Assembly (NCBI RefSeq): GCF_023016525.1
Contig: NZ_JALKCG010000001.1
Coordinates: forward strand, 806,001-870,000
DNA: 64,000 nt
DNA from: Ancylobacter koreensis
Lineage (GTDB): Bacteria; Pseudomonadota; Alphaproteobacteria; Rhizobiales; Xanthobacteraceae
Direction: 5' to 3'
The first letter of the stretch is position 1. The number at the start of each line of letters is the position of its first letter. The notes beneath the pieces were generated by a model. That model was given only the letters and a program-made list of their open reading frames with translations, did not search any database and was not told the DNA's origin. The position numbers and the translations under genes are program-made. Shown piece by piece: positions 36,560 through 45,186 of this stretch.

Positions 36560-37996
36560 ATGCCGATGACGAGAGCCGCCTTTTCCGCCGCGCCGCTGGC
36601 CCTTCTCGGCCTCGCGCTGACAGCGATGCCGGCACTGGCGGCGGAAGGTGGCATAGACGGCGCGACGCTGCCGCTTATCTGGGGCATTCCCTTCGTCGGC
36701 ATGCTGCTCTCCATCGCCGTCATCCCGCTTCTGGCGGGCCATTTCTGGCATCACCATTACGGCAAGGTCGCGCTGTTCTGGGGGCTGGCCTTCCTCGTGC
36801 CCTTCATCGCCGTCTTCGGCGCGGGACTGACCGTCTACGAGGTCGCGCACGCCGCGCTGCTGGAATACATCCCGTTCATCATCCTCCTGTTCTCGCTGTT
36901 CACCATCTCCGGCGGCATCCTGCTGACCGGCAATCTGCACGGCAGCCCGGGGGTGAACACGGCGCTGCTCGCCATCGGCACGGTGCTCGCCAGCGTCATC
37001 GGCACCACGGGCGCCTCCATGGTGCTGATCCGCCCGCTGCTGCGCGCCAATGACGAGCGGCGTCACAATGTCCACACCGTCATCTTCTTCATCTTCCTCG
37101 TCTCGAACATCGGCGGCTCGCTGACCCCGCTCGGCGATCCCCCGCTCTTCCTCGGCTTCCTCAAGGGCGTGTCCTTCTTCTGGACCACGGAGCATCTGTT
37201 CCACGACACGGCGCTGATCGCGGCCATCCTGCTCGTCGTGTTCTACCTGCTGGACCGCCATTTCTACGCCAAGGAGGAGAACCTGCCGCACAAGCCCGAC
37301 CCGACGCCGGACACCGAGCGGCTGGGCCTGCGCGGGCTGCGCAACATCCCGCTGCTGGCCGGCGTCATCGCCGCGATCCTGATGAGCGCGCTGTGGCAGC
37401 CGGGCATCGAATTCGACATCCTCGGCACCCATGTGCCGCTGCCGTCCATCGCCCGCGACGTGGCGCTGCTGGTGCTGGCCTACATCTCGATCCGCATCAC
37501 GCCGGCCTTCATCCGCGAGCGCAACGGCTTCGACTGGGAGCCGATCCGCGAGGTGGCCAAGCTCTTCGCGGCGATCTTCCTCACCATCATCCCGGTCATC
37601 GCCATCCTCAAGGCGGGGGCGAGCGGTGCGCTGTCGCCGCTGGTGGCGCTGGTGACGGACGAGGCCGGCGGGCCGGTGAATGCCGGCTATTTCTGGATGA
37701 CCGGCCTGCTTTCCGGCTTCCTCGACAACGCGCCGACCTATCTCGTCTTCTTCAACCTCGCCGGCGGCGACGCGCAGGAGCTGATGGCGAAATACGCGGT
37801 GACGCTGGAGGCGATCTCGGCCGGCGCCGTGTTCATGGGCGCGCTCACCTATATCGGCAACGCGCCGAATTTCATGGTGCTGGCCATCGCCAAAAGCCGC
37901 GGCGTCGCCATGCCGAGCTTCTTCGGCTACATGGCGTGGTCGGGCCTGTTCCTGCTGCCCTGCTTCGCGCTGCTGACCTGGCTGTATTTCCTGTAG
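36560..37996 (+). CDS. Na+/H+ antiporter-like protein (ion transporter superfamily)
   Basis: A 478-residue protein with a signal-like first helix and about 11-12 further membrane helices. Motifs such as GTTGASMVLIRP, SNIGGSLTPLGDPPLFLGF and GFLDNAPTYLVFFN are typical of the NhaD/ArsB-like ion transporter superfamily members annotated as sodium:proton antiporters; the GDPP and DNAP segments probably form the discontinuous-helix ion site. The ATG at 36560 is 4 nt after GGAGG; an in-frame ATG 6 nt later is the alternative. It is transcribed divergently from recR and ends 4 nt before the convergent DUF3016 gene. The transported ion is inferred from family only. Confidence 0.85.
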   Translation: MPMTRAAFSAAPLALLGLALTAMPALAAEGGIDGATLPLIWGIPFVGMLLSIAVIPLLAGHFWHHHYGKVALFWGLAFLVPFIAVFGAGLTVYEVAHAALLEYIPFIILLFSLFTISGGILLTGNLHGSPGVNTALLAIGTVLASVIGTTGASMVLIRPLLRANDERRHNVHTVIFFIFLVSNIGGSLTPLGDPPLFLGFLKGVSFFWTTEHLFHDTALIAAILLVVFYLLDRHFYAKEENLPHKPDPTPDTERLGLRGLRNIPLLAGVIAAILMSALWQPGIEFDILGTHVPLPSIARDVALLVLAYISIRITPAFIRERNGFDWEPIREVAKLFAAIFLTIIPVIAILKAGASGALSPLVALVTDEAGGPVNAGYFWMTGLLSGFLDNAPTYLVFFNLAGGDAQELMAKYAVTLEAISAGAVFMGALTYIGNAPNFMVLAIAKSRGVAMPSFFGYMAWSGLFLLPCFALLTWLYFL

Positions 37997-38000
37997 GCGC

Positions 38001-38522
38001 TCACGTCGCCGGGCGCGCGGCGTCGAGCCCGGCGAAGCGGGTGCGGAACCAGTCGTTCACCATCGCCTTCTCGAAGCGCAGCGGCTCGGTGGAGCGGATC
38101 GCCACCGGGTCCATGAGGTAGTTCATCGCGCGCAGCGTCTCCTCGCCGCGCACGATGACCTTGCCGCCCCGGCGCAGCGTGTAGCGCAGCGTCATCGAGG
38201 GCCATGTGTCCTGCCGCATGACGCGCAATTCGCCGGTGCGCGCGCGCACTGGGTCGATCTTGCCGGCGAGATCGACGTCGAGCACCGCGACGTCGATCTC
38301 GTAGCCCGCCGGCAGCCGCTTGGCGGCGGCGTTGCGGAAGATGCGCTCCAGCCCTTCCAGCGTCAGGCGCTGGTCGACCGGCCCCCAGCCGAGATTGCCG
38401 TCCCGGTAGTTCTGTGGCGCCACGAAGGTGACGGCGCCCGCCGCCTGCGCGGCCGGCGCCAGAAGCAGGACAGCGCCGAGGATGAGTCCGGCGCGGGCGC
38501 GGCGGGCAGCACGGGCGGGCAT
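38001..38522 (-). CDS. Exported DUF3016 protein
   Basis: A 173-residue protein with a signal peptide (residues 1-30, cleavage near AQAAGA) followed by a DUF3016-type domain: FVAPQNYRDGN near the start, then a segment with YEIDVAVLDVDLAGKI. DUF3016 proteins are periplasmic and of unknown function. GGAGGA lies 5 nt upstream of ATG 38522, which decides the start over an in-frame GTG at 38534. It ends 4 nt from the antiporter stop and lies 42 nt downstream of the PEPCK-like gene on the same strand, so it may be co-transcribed with it. Confidence 0.8.
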   Translation of the reverse strand: MPARAARRARAGLILGAVLLLAPAAQAAGAVTFVAPQNYRDGNLGWGPVDQRLTLEGLERIFRNAAAKRLPAGYEIDVAVLDVDLAGKIDPVRARTGELRVMRQDTWPSMTLRYTLRRGGKVIVRGEETLRAMNYLMDPVAIRSTEPLRFEKAMVNDWFRTRFAGLDAARPAT

Positions 38523-38564
38523 GTCTTCCTCCACAGCTTTCGGCGAGCGGGAACGAGTGTCGCG

Positions 38565-40193
38565 CTATTCCGCCGCGATGGCCACACCCGGCTGGGCGCC
38601 GCGCACCTCCTCGTCGACCGCGCTCTCGAAGCGGGCGAAATTCGCGGTGAACAGGCCGACCAGCCGGCGGGCGGTCATCGAATAGTCGATGCGCGTCGGC
38701 CAGGCGCGGGCGGGGTCGAGCAGGGCGCGCTCTACACCTTCCACCTCGACCGGCACCGCGAAGCCGAAATTCGGGTCGGTGCGCGTCTCGCCTGCGTCAA
38801 GCGCGCCCGACAGCGCCGCCTCGACCAGCCGGCGGGTGACGGCGAGCGGCACGCGTCTGCCGGTGCCGGCGCGCGAGCCGAGCCAGCCGGTGTTCACCAG
38901 CCAGCAGCCGGGCGCGTCGCGGGCCAGCAGCTCGCGTAGCAGGCGGCTCTCCGTGGAAGGCGGAGTCGGCAGCGCGATGGCCGCTCCACCCGGCGCGAAG
39001 CGGGCCTGCGGCGCCTCGGCCCCGCTCTCCGTGCTCGTCACGTCGCCCTGGTAGCCCGACAGGAAATGATACAGGGCCTGCGACGGGGTGAGCCGGGCGA
39101 TGGGCGGCAGCACGCCGAACGCGTCGTGGACGAGCAGGAAGACATGCCGGGGCCGGCCGGCCATCGGCGCGCCGCCGCCGGGCAGGAAGTCGAGCGGGAA
39201 GGCGGCGCGGCCTTCCCCGGCCGGCGCGTCGTCGTCGAAGTCCGGCGCCCGTCCCTCGGGATCGAGCCCGACATTGGCCAGCACCGCGCCGAAGCGGCGG
39301 GCGGCGGCATGAAAGGCGGGCGCGTTGTCCGGGGACAGGCCGCGCGTGCGCGGATGGCAGCCGGCGCCGACCGGCTCGATGCCGTCCTGCCCCCAGGCCA
39401 GCAGCCCGTCGGCGCACAGGGTCCGCGCCGGGCCGGCCGCCAGCGTGGTCGCTCCCGCGCCGGACCGGCCGAGGAACAGCGCGAGATCGCCCGTCGTCCC
39501 GGTGCTTCCCTCTTCGACACTTGCCGCGCCTGACAGCACCAGCCGGCCGCGCTCGGCGGGCGAATGGGCAGGCATATGGGCGAGCCCGGCGGCGAGCGCC
39601 GCCTCCATCTCTTCGGCGTGCAGCGTGCCGGCGATCAGCACGAGGCCCTGCGCGAGATCGCAGGCGACCGCGCCGGTGCCGCGCACGCCGTGCTTCTCCG
39701 GCTCGGCGCGGAAGCCGGGCGTACTGAGAATGGTGAGCTGCGGCACGAAGCCGGCGAGCGCGGAAGGCTCCGGCCGGCGCAGCAGGTTGCGGACGAACAG
39801 CGCCTGCCAGGCGTGCTCGGTCAGCACGCGCACGGGCACGGGGTCGGCGCCGGCGTAAAGATCCTGCCCGAACAGGGTGCGCCCGCCGGCATAGGCCAGC
39901 ATGTCGGCCTTCAGCGTCTCGAAGGACGCGCGCGGCAGCGGATTGGCGCCCTCCCATCGGGCGCCGTCCTCCACGGCCTCGTCGCGGACGACATAGCGGT
40001 CCTGCTCGTCGAGGGTGGGCGGGGGCACGGTCGCCACCACCAGAGCGCCGGTGTCGGACAGCCGACCCTCGGCGCGGGCGACGGCGCGCTCGCACAGGGC
40101 GGCCTCGCGCAGGTTCCAAAACACCCGTCCGGTGCCGGAAAGGCCGATGGCCTCGGCGCCGTGATCCTCGTTGTGCGTGCCGGTCTGGTTCAA
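38565..40193 (-). CDS. pckA: PEPCK (ATP)-like protein, probable pseudoenzyme
   Basis: A 542-residue full-length homologue of ATP-dependent phosphoenolpyruvate carboxykinase (family about 530-540), recognised by LFGQDLYAGADP, AFGVLPPIARLTPSQALYHFLSGY, CWLVNTGW and TDPNFGFAVP. Key active-site residues are changed. The P-loop is GRSGAGATT (242-250), with Ala248 where the family has the ATP-binding Lys. TGRSPKDK is replaced by a Pro-rich segment (55-66). The Lys pair of GEMKK is Glu197/Ala198. The metal-binding His is Ser (around 221), and the DDEH metal motif reads CADG. The frame is intact, so this is not a decaying pseudogene. TTG 40193 was chosen because AGGAGG lies 6 nt upstream and it gives the family's normal N-terminus; other starts reach 40232. 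It sits at the canonical rhizobial pckA position beside chvI. Confidence 0.85.
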   Translation of the reverse strand: MNQTGTHNEDHGAEAIGLSGTGRVFWNLREAALCERAVARAEGRLSDTGALVVATVPPPTLDEQDRYVVRDEAVEDGARWEGANPLPRASFETLKADMLAYAGGRTLFGQDLYAGADPVPVRVLTEHAWQALFVRNLLRRPEPSALAGFVPQLTILSTPGFRAEPEKHGVRGTGAVACDLAQGLVLIAGTLHAEEMEAALAAGLAHMPAHSPAERGRLVLSGAASVEEGSTGTTGDLALFLGRSGAGATTLAAGPARTLCADGLLAWGQDGIEPVGAGCHPRTRGLSPDNAPAFHAAARRFGAVLANVGLDPEGRAPDFDDDAPAGEGRAAFPLDFLPGGGAPMAGRPRHVFLLVHDAFGVLPPIARLTPSQALYHFLSGYQGDVTSTESGAEAPQARFAPGGAAIALPTPPSTESRLLRELLARDAPGCWLVNTGWLGSRAGTGRRVPLAVTRRLVEAALSGALDAGETRTDPNFGFAVPVEVEGVERALLDPARAWPTRIDYSMTARRLVGLFTANFARFESAVDEEVRGAQPGVAIAAE

Positions 40194-40321
40194 GCTCGGC
40201 CTCCTCTTACGCATGACAGGAGGCGGCACCATGGGTGGCCAGTCAGGCCATTTGTCTGAAATTCCGCGCCGAATTCGTGGCTAAACGAGGCCGAAGCGGT
40301 GGTTTTCCACCGCGCCCGGTA

Positions 40322-41074
40322 TCATTGGACCAGTGCGGCGCGGGCCCTTTCGGCAAGCTCGACCAGCACGGCGCGCATCTGCCGCGCATCGGTGACGCGC
40401 CGTCCGAAGGCCAGCCGGCGCACCTCGGTGCCGCTCATCAGGTCGCAGCCCTCGGGGTCCAGCCCGACCAGCTTCCAGTGGCCGGGACCGGTGCCGAGCA
40501 GGTGCATGGCATAGAGCTGGATGGCGTCGGCATGGTCCGCGTTCATGTGCTCGACCGCGCCGGCTTCGGCCGCCAGCACCTCGCCGGCATCCGCGGTCGC
40601 GGTGGCGAGCGCCGCGCCTTCCACATCGACAATGCGGCCGAAGCCGGCGACGAGATGCGCGCTGTCGAGCGCGATCCGGTAGAAGGCGAAATCGGAAAAG
40701 CCGGCGAATCCCGCCGCGTCCGGGTGGCGGGCGAGGAAGCGCCGGCGGGCGGTGGCGAGGCTTGCCTCGTCGGGGAGCTTCGCGATGCGCCCTTTAAGTC
40801 CCGCGCGGGCGCCCTGCAGTTCGTCGCCGGTGCGGCGCTCGTCCACCAGCAGAGAAACGCGCGCGTCGCGGGCGATGTTGCGGGTGTGGCGCGCGAGGCC
40901 GGACAGCAGCAGCAGCGGCGCGCCGTCCGGCAGGGTGGCGAGCTGGACCAGCGAGGCATAGGGGCCGCCATCCTCGTCGAGCGTGGCGAGCGCGCCGGTC
41001 TGGGCCTCGCGCAGGAGGCGGCGCACCGTGGCGGCGGCGTCGAATTCCTGTTCGGGCGGCTGTTTCGCGGACAT
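40322..41074 (-). CDS. HugZ-like heme oxygenase-fold protein (PPOX + DUF2470)
   Basis: A 250-residue protein with an N-terminal split-barrel flavin-reductase/pyridoxamine-phosphate-oxidase-like domain (GALATLDEDGGPYAS) and a C-terminal DUF2470 domain (HMNADHADAIQLYA). This two-domain arrangement is that of HugZ/HutZ, which bind or degrade heme. GGAGG lies 7 nt upstream of ATG 41074. It is divergent from chvI and upstream of the PEPCK-like gene on the same strand with a 128-nt gap. Whether it degrades heme or only binds a flavin cannot be read from sequence. Confidence 0.82.
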   Translation of the reverse strand: MSAKQPPEQEFDAAATVRRLLREAQTGALATLDEDGGPYASLVQLATLPDGAPLLLLSGLARHTRNIARDARVSLLVDERRTGDELQGARAGLKGRIAKLPDEASLATARRRFLARHPDAAGFAGFSDFAFYRIALDSAHLVAGFGRIVDVEGAALATATADAGEVLAAEAGAVEHMNADHADAIQLYAMHLLGTGPGHWKLVGLDPEGCDLMSGTEVRRLAFGRRVTDARQMRAVLVELAERARAALVQ

Positions 41075-41126
41075 GGAGACCCCTCCGTCGGACGTGACTG
41101 GACGTGTGCGCGGCACCGTGCTCCGT

Positions 41127-41153
41127 CACGCCGCAGGATGGCCCTGCGGCGTG
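41127..41153. promoter_or_regulatory. Perfect hairpin in the hugZ-chvI divergent region
   Basis: CACGCCGCAGG, loop of five, CCTGCGGCGTG: a perfect 11-bp inverted repeat 52 bp before the hugZ-like start and 120 bp before chvI. It could be an operator, an mRNA leader structure or a transcription barrier between the divergent genes. Confidence 0.45.
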
Positions 41154-41273
41154 TGATTGGCTATGTGCCTTCAGACGCGCTATTTTCAGATGAATCAGGT
41201 TGCGTGTCACATTGTGGCCACGCCGGCGCGGTTCACCGCTTCGTGTACCGCTGCCGAACAGGAAAGTGTGCAG

Positions 41274-41972
41274 ATGCCGACCATCGCTCTCGTCGACGAC
41301 GATCGCAACATCCTGACCTCCGTCTCCATCGCCCTGGAATCGGAAGGCTACAGGATCCAGACCTACACCGACGGCGCGACGGCTCTCGACGGCTTCAAGT
41401 CGAACCCGCCGGATCTGGCGATCTTCGACATCAAGATGCCGCGCATGGACGGGATGGAGCTGCTGCGCCGCCTGCGCCAGAAATCCGACATGCCGGTGAT
41501 CTTCCTCACCTCCAAGGACGACGAGATCGACGAATTGTTCGGCCTCAAGATGGGCGCCGACGATTTCATAAAGAAGCCGTTCTCCCAGCGCCTGCTGGTC
41601 GAGCGGGTGAAGGCGGTGCTGCGCCGCTTCGCGCCCAAGGACGGCACGCTGCCGCGCGAGACCGACAGCGCCAAGGTGCTGGAGCGCGGGCTGCTGCGCA
41701 TGGACCCCGAGCGCCACACCTGCACCTGGAAGGGCGAGAACGTCGTCCTCACCGTGACCGAGTTCCTCATCCTGCAGGCGCTCGCCACCCGCCCCGGCGT
41801 GGTGAAGAGCCGCAACGCGCTGATGGACGCGGCCTATGACGATCAGGTCTATGTCGACGACCGCACCATCGACAGCCACATCAAGCGGCTGCGCAAGAAG
41901 TTCAAGGTGACGGACGACAATTTCGAGATGATCGAGACGCTGTACGGCGTCGGCTACCGCTTCAAGGAGTAG
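41274..41972 (+). CDS. chvI: ChvI response regulator
   Basis: A 232-residue OmpR-family regulator. The receiver domain has phospho-acceptor Asp52 in [10 protein letters not shown], Thr in FLTSKDDE and Lys in KKPF. The C-terminal winged helix has the [15 protein letters not shown] recognition region and the usual TLYGVGYRF ending. It is the partner of ChvG, encoded 7 nt downstream, and the pair is the essential or near-essential acid/envelope-stress system of Rhizobiales (ChvG-ChvI, ExoS-ChvI, BvrS-BvrR). ATG 41274 follows AGGAA and gives the family N-terminus [10 protein letters not shown]; longer in-frame starts exist to 41157. Confidence 0.96.
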   Translation: MPTIALVDDDRNILTSVSIALESEGYRIQTYTDGATALDGFKSNPPDLAIFDIKMPRMDGMELLRRLRQKSDMPVIFLTSKDDEIDELFGLKMGADDFIKKPFSQRLLVERVKAVLRRFAPKDGTLPRETDSAKVLERGLLRMDPERHTCTWKGENVVLTVTEFLILQALATRPGVVKSRNALMDAAYDDQVYVDDRTIDSHIKRLRKKFKVTDDNFEMIETLYGVGYRFKE

Positions 41973-41979
41973 CGGCTCT

Positions 41980-43812
41980 TTGCTCGATCCCGAATCGACG
42001 CGCTCCGCCGCCGGCGAGGATCGGCCCGAGGCGGAGGCGGCAGAAACGGCGGCGTCCCCCGGCGCGGCCCGAGGCGGTCTGCTCGGCGCGCTGCGCCGGG
42101 CCCGCAACTTCGTGGCCTTCAAGAGCTTCTCCAGCCTCACCCGCCGCATCGTGCTGCTCAACCTCGCGGGCATGTGCGTGCTGGTGTCGGGCATCCTCTA
42201 CCTCTCCGAGTTCCGCGCCGGGCTGATCGACGCGCGCGTGCAGAGCCTGCTGGTGCAGGGCGAGATCATCGCCAGCGCCATTGCCGCCTCCGCGCAGGTC
42301 GAGACCAACGCCATCACCATCGACCCCGAGCGGCTGCTGGAACTGCAGGCGGGCGAGAGCTACGGGCCGGGCGAGGAGGGCTTCGCCCCGCTCGAATTCC
42401 CCATCAATCCCGAACGCGTCGCCCCCGTGCTGAAACGCCTCGTCGAGCCGACCGGCACGCGCGCGCGCATCTACGACCGCGACGGCGCGCTGCTGCTCGA
42501 TTCCCGCTCGCTCTATTCGCGCGGCGAGATCCTGCGCTTCGACATGCCCTCGCCCACCACGCCCCGGCCCAACTGGATGGAGCGCGGCTGGAACAGCATG
42601 AAGGTGTGGTTCGAGCGCGGCGACCTGCCGCTCTACAAGGAGCTCGGCCCCAATAACGGCAAGGGCTATCAGGAAGTCGTCGAGGCGCTGCAGGGCCAGA
42701 AGGCCAGCGCCGTGCAGGTCAACAGCCGCGGGCAGGTCATCGTCTCGGTCGCCGTGCCGGTGCAGCGCTTCCGCGCCATTCTCGGCGTGCTGCTGCTTTC
42801 CACCCAGGGTGGCGAGATCGACGGGGCGGTGGCGGCCGAGCGTCTTGTGATCGTGCGCGTCTTCCTCGTCGCCATGGCGGTCATGGTGGTGCTCTCGCTG
42901 CTGCTGGCGGGCACCATTGCGGGGCCAGTCCGCAAGCTGGCGGACGCCGCCGAGCGCGTGCGCCGGCGCACCCGCCAGCGCGTCGAGATTCCCGATTTCA
43001 CCAGCCGCTCGGACGAGATCGGCCATCTCTCCGGCGCGCTGCGCGACATGACCGACGCGCTCTATTCGCGCATCGAGGCGATCGAGAGCTTCGCCGCCGA
43101 CGTCTCGCACGAACTGAAGAACCCGCTCACCTCCCTGCGTTCCGCCGTGGAGACGCTGCCGCTGGCGAAGTCGGACAGCTCGCGCGAGCGGCTGCTGGAG
43201 GTGATCCAGCACGATGTGCGCCGGCTCGACCGGCTGATCACCGACATTTCCGACGCCAGCCGCCTCGACGGCGAATTGCAGCGCGAGGAGGCGGAGCCGG
43301 TCGACCTCGTGCGCCTGCTCAACACCGTCACCGGCGTGCAGAACGACGTGGTGCGCGGCGACGGGGTGAGCGTCTCGCTGACGTTTGAGGACGCGGCGGG
43401 CGCCGCCGACAGCTTCATCGTGCCGGGTCATGATTCGCGCCTCGGGCAGGTCATCAACAACCTGATCGACAATGCCCGCTCCTTCTCCGCCAAGGGCGGG
43501 GAGGTACGCGTCACCTGCCGGCGCAGCCGCGACGCGGTGGAGATCGTGGTCGACGACGACGGGCCGGGCATCCCGCCGCACGCGCTCGGCCGCATCTTCG
43601 AGCGCTTCTACACCGACCGGCCGGAAGAGCAGGGCTTCGGCCAGAACTCCGGCCTCGGCCTGTCGATCTCGCGGCAGATCGTCGAGGCGCATGGCGGGCG
43701 CATATGGGCGGAGAACCGCCCGGCGGTGGCGGCCCGCAAGGGCAAGGGCACCCGCGCGGCGGCGGCCCGGCCCGGCGGGGCCCGCTTCATCGTCCGCCTG
43801 CCGGCGAACTGA
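41980..43812 (+). CDS. chvG: ChvG sensor histidine kinase
   Basis: A 610-residue sensor kinase of the ChvG/ExoS/BvrS type. A variable cytoplasmic N-terminus (1-55) precedes TM1, then a periplasmic sensor region of about 220 residues, TM2 (about 285-310) and a HAMP domain. The HisKA domain has His377 in SHELKNPLTSLR, and the ATPase domain has NNLIDNA, DDDGPGIP and GLGLSIS boxes. The start is TTG 41980, with AGGAG about 10 nt upstream inside the end of chvI. In rhizobia the periplasmic inhibitor ExoR acts on this kinase; no exoR is in the window. hprK follows 2 nt after its stop. Confidence 0.95.
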   Translation: MLDPESTRSAAGEDRPEAEAAETAASPGAARGGLLGALRRARNFVAFKSFSSLTRRIVLLNLAGMCVLVSGILYLSEFRAGLIDARVQSLLVQGEIIASAIAASAQVETNAITIDPERLLELQAGESYGPGEEGFAPLEFPINPERVAPVLKRLVEPTGTRARIYDRDGALLLDSRSLYSRGEILRFDMPSPTTPRPNWMERGWNSMKVWFERGDLPLYKELGPNNGKGYQEVVEALQGQKASAVQVNSRGQVIVSVAVPVQRFRAILGVLLLSTQGGEIDGAVAAERLVIVRVFLVAMAVMVVLSLLLAGTIAGPVRKLADAAERVRRRTRQRVEIPDFTSRSDEIGHLSGALRDMTDALYSRIEAIESFAADVSHELKNPLTSLRSAVETLPLAKSDSSRERLLEVIQHDVRRLDRLITDISDASRLDGELQREEAEPVDLVRLLNTVTGVQNDVVRGDGVSVSLTFEDAAGAADSFIVPGHDSRLGQVINNLIDNARSFSAKGGEVRVTCRRSRDAVEIVVDDDGPGIPPHALGRIFERFYTDRPEEQGFGQNSGLGLSISRQIVEAHGGRIWAENRPAVAARKGKGTRAAAARPGGARFIVRLPAN

Positions 43813-43814
43813 GC

Positions 43815-44276
43815 ATGCCGTCCTCCCAGCCCCCCGGTACGGTTCACGCCTCCTGCGTGCGGGTCGGCACGAAGGGCGTGCTGATCCGCGGCGCCTCCGG
43901 CGCGGGCAAGTCGCATCTCGCCTTCGCGCTGGTCCTCGCCGGCGGCAGCGGGCTCGTTCCCCCGGTGACGCTGGTCGCCGACGACCGGGTGATTCTGACC
44001 GCGCGCGAGGGCGCGCTTTTCGCCGCCGCGCCGCACCATCTCGCAGGGCTGATCGAGATACGCGGGGCGGGGCTGCGGCGGCTGCCTTTCGCTGGGGAAG
44101 CGCGCGTCGATCTGGTGGTGGATCTCGGGGCAGACGACGCGGCCCGGCTGCCCGCGCCCGAGGCGCTCGAAACCGTCCTCGAAGGGGTTGAAATCCAGCG
44201 CCTGCCGGTGTTTGCCGGCGGCGATCCGGTGCAGCAGGTGCTCGCCCTTCTGCTCGCCGCGCCGGGGTCCGATTAA
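43815..44276 (+). CDS. hprK: HPr kinase/phosphorylase, short alphaproteobacterial type
   Basis: A 153-residue HprK, about half the length of the Firmicute protein because the N-terminal domain is missing, as is normal in Alphaproteobacteria. The P-loop GASGAGKS lies at residues 26-33 and the VADDRV strand carries the catalytic Asp. The family's C-terminal GPDP-type loop is only partly visible. It should phosphorylate and dephosphorylate the regulatory Ser of HPr encoded downstream. It starts 2 nt after chvG (GAGCATG), which couples envelope sensing and PTS regulation at the level of the operon. Confidence 0.92.
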   Translation: MPSSQPPGTVHASCVRVGTKGVLIRGASGAGKSHLAFALVLAGGSGLVPPVTLVADDRVILTAREGALFAAAPHHLAGLIEIRGAGLRRLPFAGEARVDLVVDLGADDAARLPAPEALETVLEGVEIQRLPVFAGGDPVQQVLALLLAAPGSD

Positions 44277-44474
44277 GTCCTCGTGACCGCCGCGCGGCGG
44301 TGCGGAAGACGGGATCCGATTTTACCGGACGGCACTTGCCATTCATGTGCGGCGCAACGATGATGTGCGCCCCATCGAGGCGGGCGCCGGAAAGCTCTAC
44401 CTCGGACGCCCTACCTTGGACGCCCACCGGGCGGAAGCATTGCAGTCGCGCCGACGGGCGCGCGGCGGAGCAGG

Positions 44475-44876
44475 ATGATAGGTCTCGTACTCGTCACGCA
44501 CGGACGCCTTGCCAGCGAGTTCCGCGCCGCACTCGAACACGTCATGGGTCCCCAGTCGCAGATCGAGGCGATCACGATCGGCCCGGACGACGATATCGAG
44601 CAGCGCCGCAAGGACATTGTGGACGCCGTCGAGGCGGTGAATGCCGGCGAGGGCGTGGTGATCCTGACCGATATGTTCGGCGGCACGCCCTCCAACCTCG
44701 CCATCTCGGTCATGACCTCGCCCGATATCGAGGTGGTGGCCGGCATCAACCTGCCCATGCTGGTCAAGCTCGCCACCGTGCGCGGCGAGGTGCCGATGGG
44801 CGAGGCGGTGGCGCAGGCGCAGGAGGCCGGCCGCAAATACATCAACATCGCCAGCCGCGTCCTGGCCGGGAAGTGA
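44475..44876 (+). CDS. PTS mannose-family EIIA component
   Basis: A 133-residue single-domain EIIA of the mannose family (often named ManX/PtsIIA in rhizobia). The phospho-acceptor is His9 in LVTHG; a second conserved block is ILTDMFGGTPSN. No EIIB, EIIC or EIID is encoded, so it is regulatory rather than part of a sugar permease, as is usual in Alphaproteobacteria. It accepts phosphate from HPr. GGAG lies 4 nt before the ATG. It is separated from hprK by 198 nt without a gene, so an internal promoter is possible, and from HPr by 2 nt. Confidence 0.93.
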   Translation: MIGLVLVTHGRLASEFRAALEHVMGPQSQIEAITIGPDDDIEQRRKDIVDAVEAVNAGEGVVILTDMFGGTPSNLAISVMTSPDIEVVAGINLPMLVKLATVRGEVPMGEAVAQAQEAGRKYINIASRVLAGK

Positions 44877-44878
44877 CC

Positions 44879-45157
44879 GTGACCACGGCCATCCAGCGCG
44901 AGCTTGCCATCGTCAACAAGCGCGGCCTGCACGCGCGCGCCTCCGCCAAGTTCGTCCAGACCGTCGAGCGCTTCGACGCCGATGTGCGCGTCACCCGCGC
45001 CGGCGAGACCGTGGGCGGCACCTCGATCATGGGGCTGATGATGCTGGCCGCCGCGCCGGGCACCACCATTCTCGTCGAGGCGAGCGGGCCGGAGGCAGAG
45101 GCGGCGGTCGAGGCGCTCGACGCGCTGGTTTCCGACCGCTTCGGCGAAGGCGAGTAG
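44879..45157 (+). CDS. ptsH: HPr phosphocarrier protein
   Basis: A 92-residue HPr. The histidine phosphorylation site is His18 in KRGLHARAS and the regulatory Ser is in GTSIMGLMML, both intact, so both EI- and HprK-dependent phosphorylation are possible. GTG 44879 was chosen because GGGA lies 7 nt upstream; GTG 44873, which overlaps the EIIA stop, is the alternative. It is the middle of the PTS-Ntr chain (EI-Ntr to HPr to EIIA); EI is not in the window. ahcY follows after a regulated gap. Confidence 0.94.
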   Translation: MTTAIQRELAIVNKRGLHARASAKFVQTVERFDADVRVTRAGETVGGTSIMGLMMLAAAPGTTILVEASGPEAEAAVEALDALVSDRFGEGE

Positions 45158-45186
45158 CCCGCGCCCGCTTTCCTGTCGGACCTGTC

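Noticed and set aside
38565-40193. Calling the PEPCK-like gene a pseudogene
   Set aside because: No stop or frameshift; full length; substrate-region motifs kept; strong ribosome-binding site. A pseudoenzyme fits better than a decaying gene.
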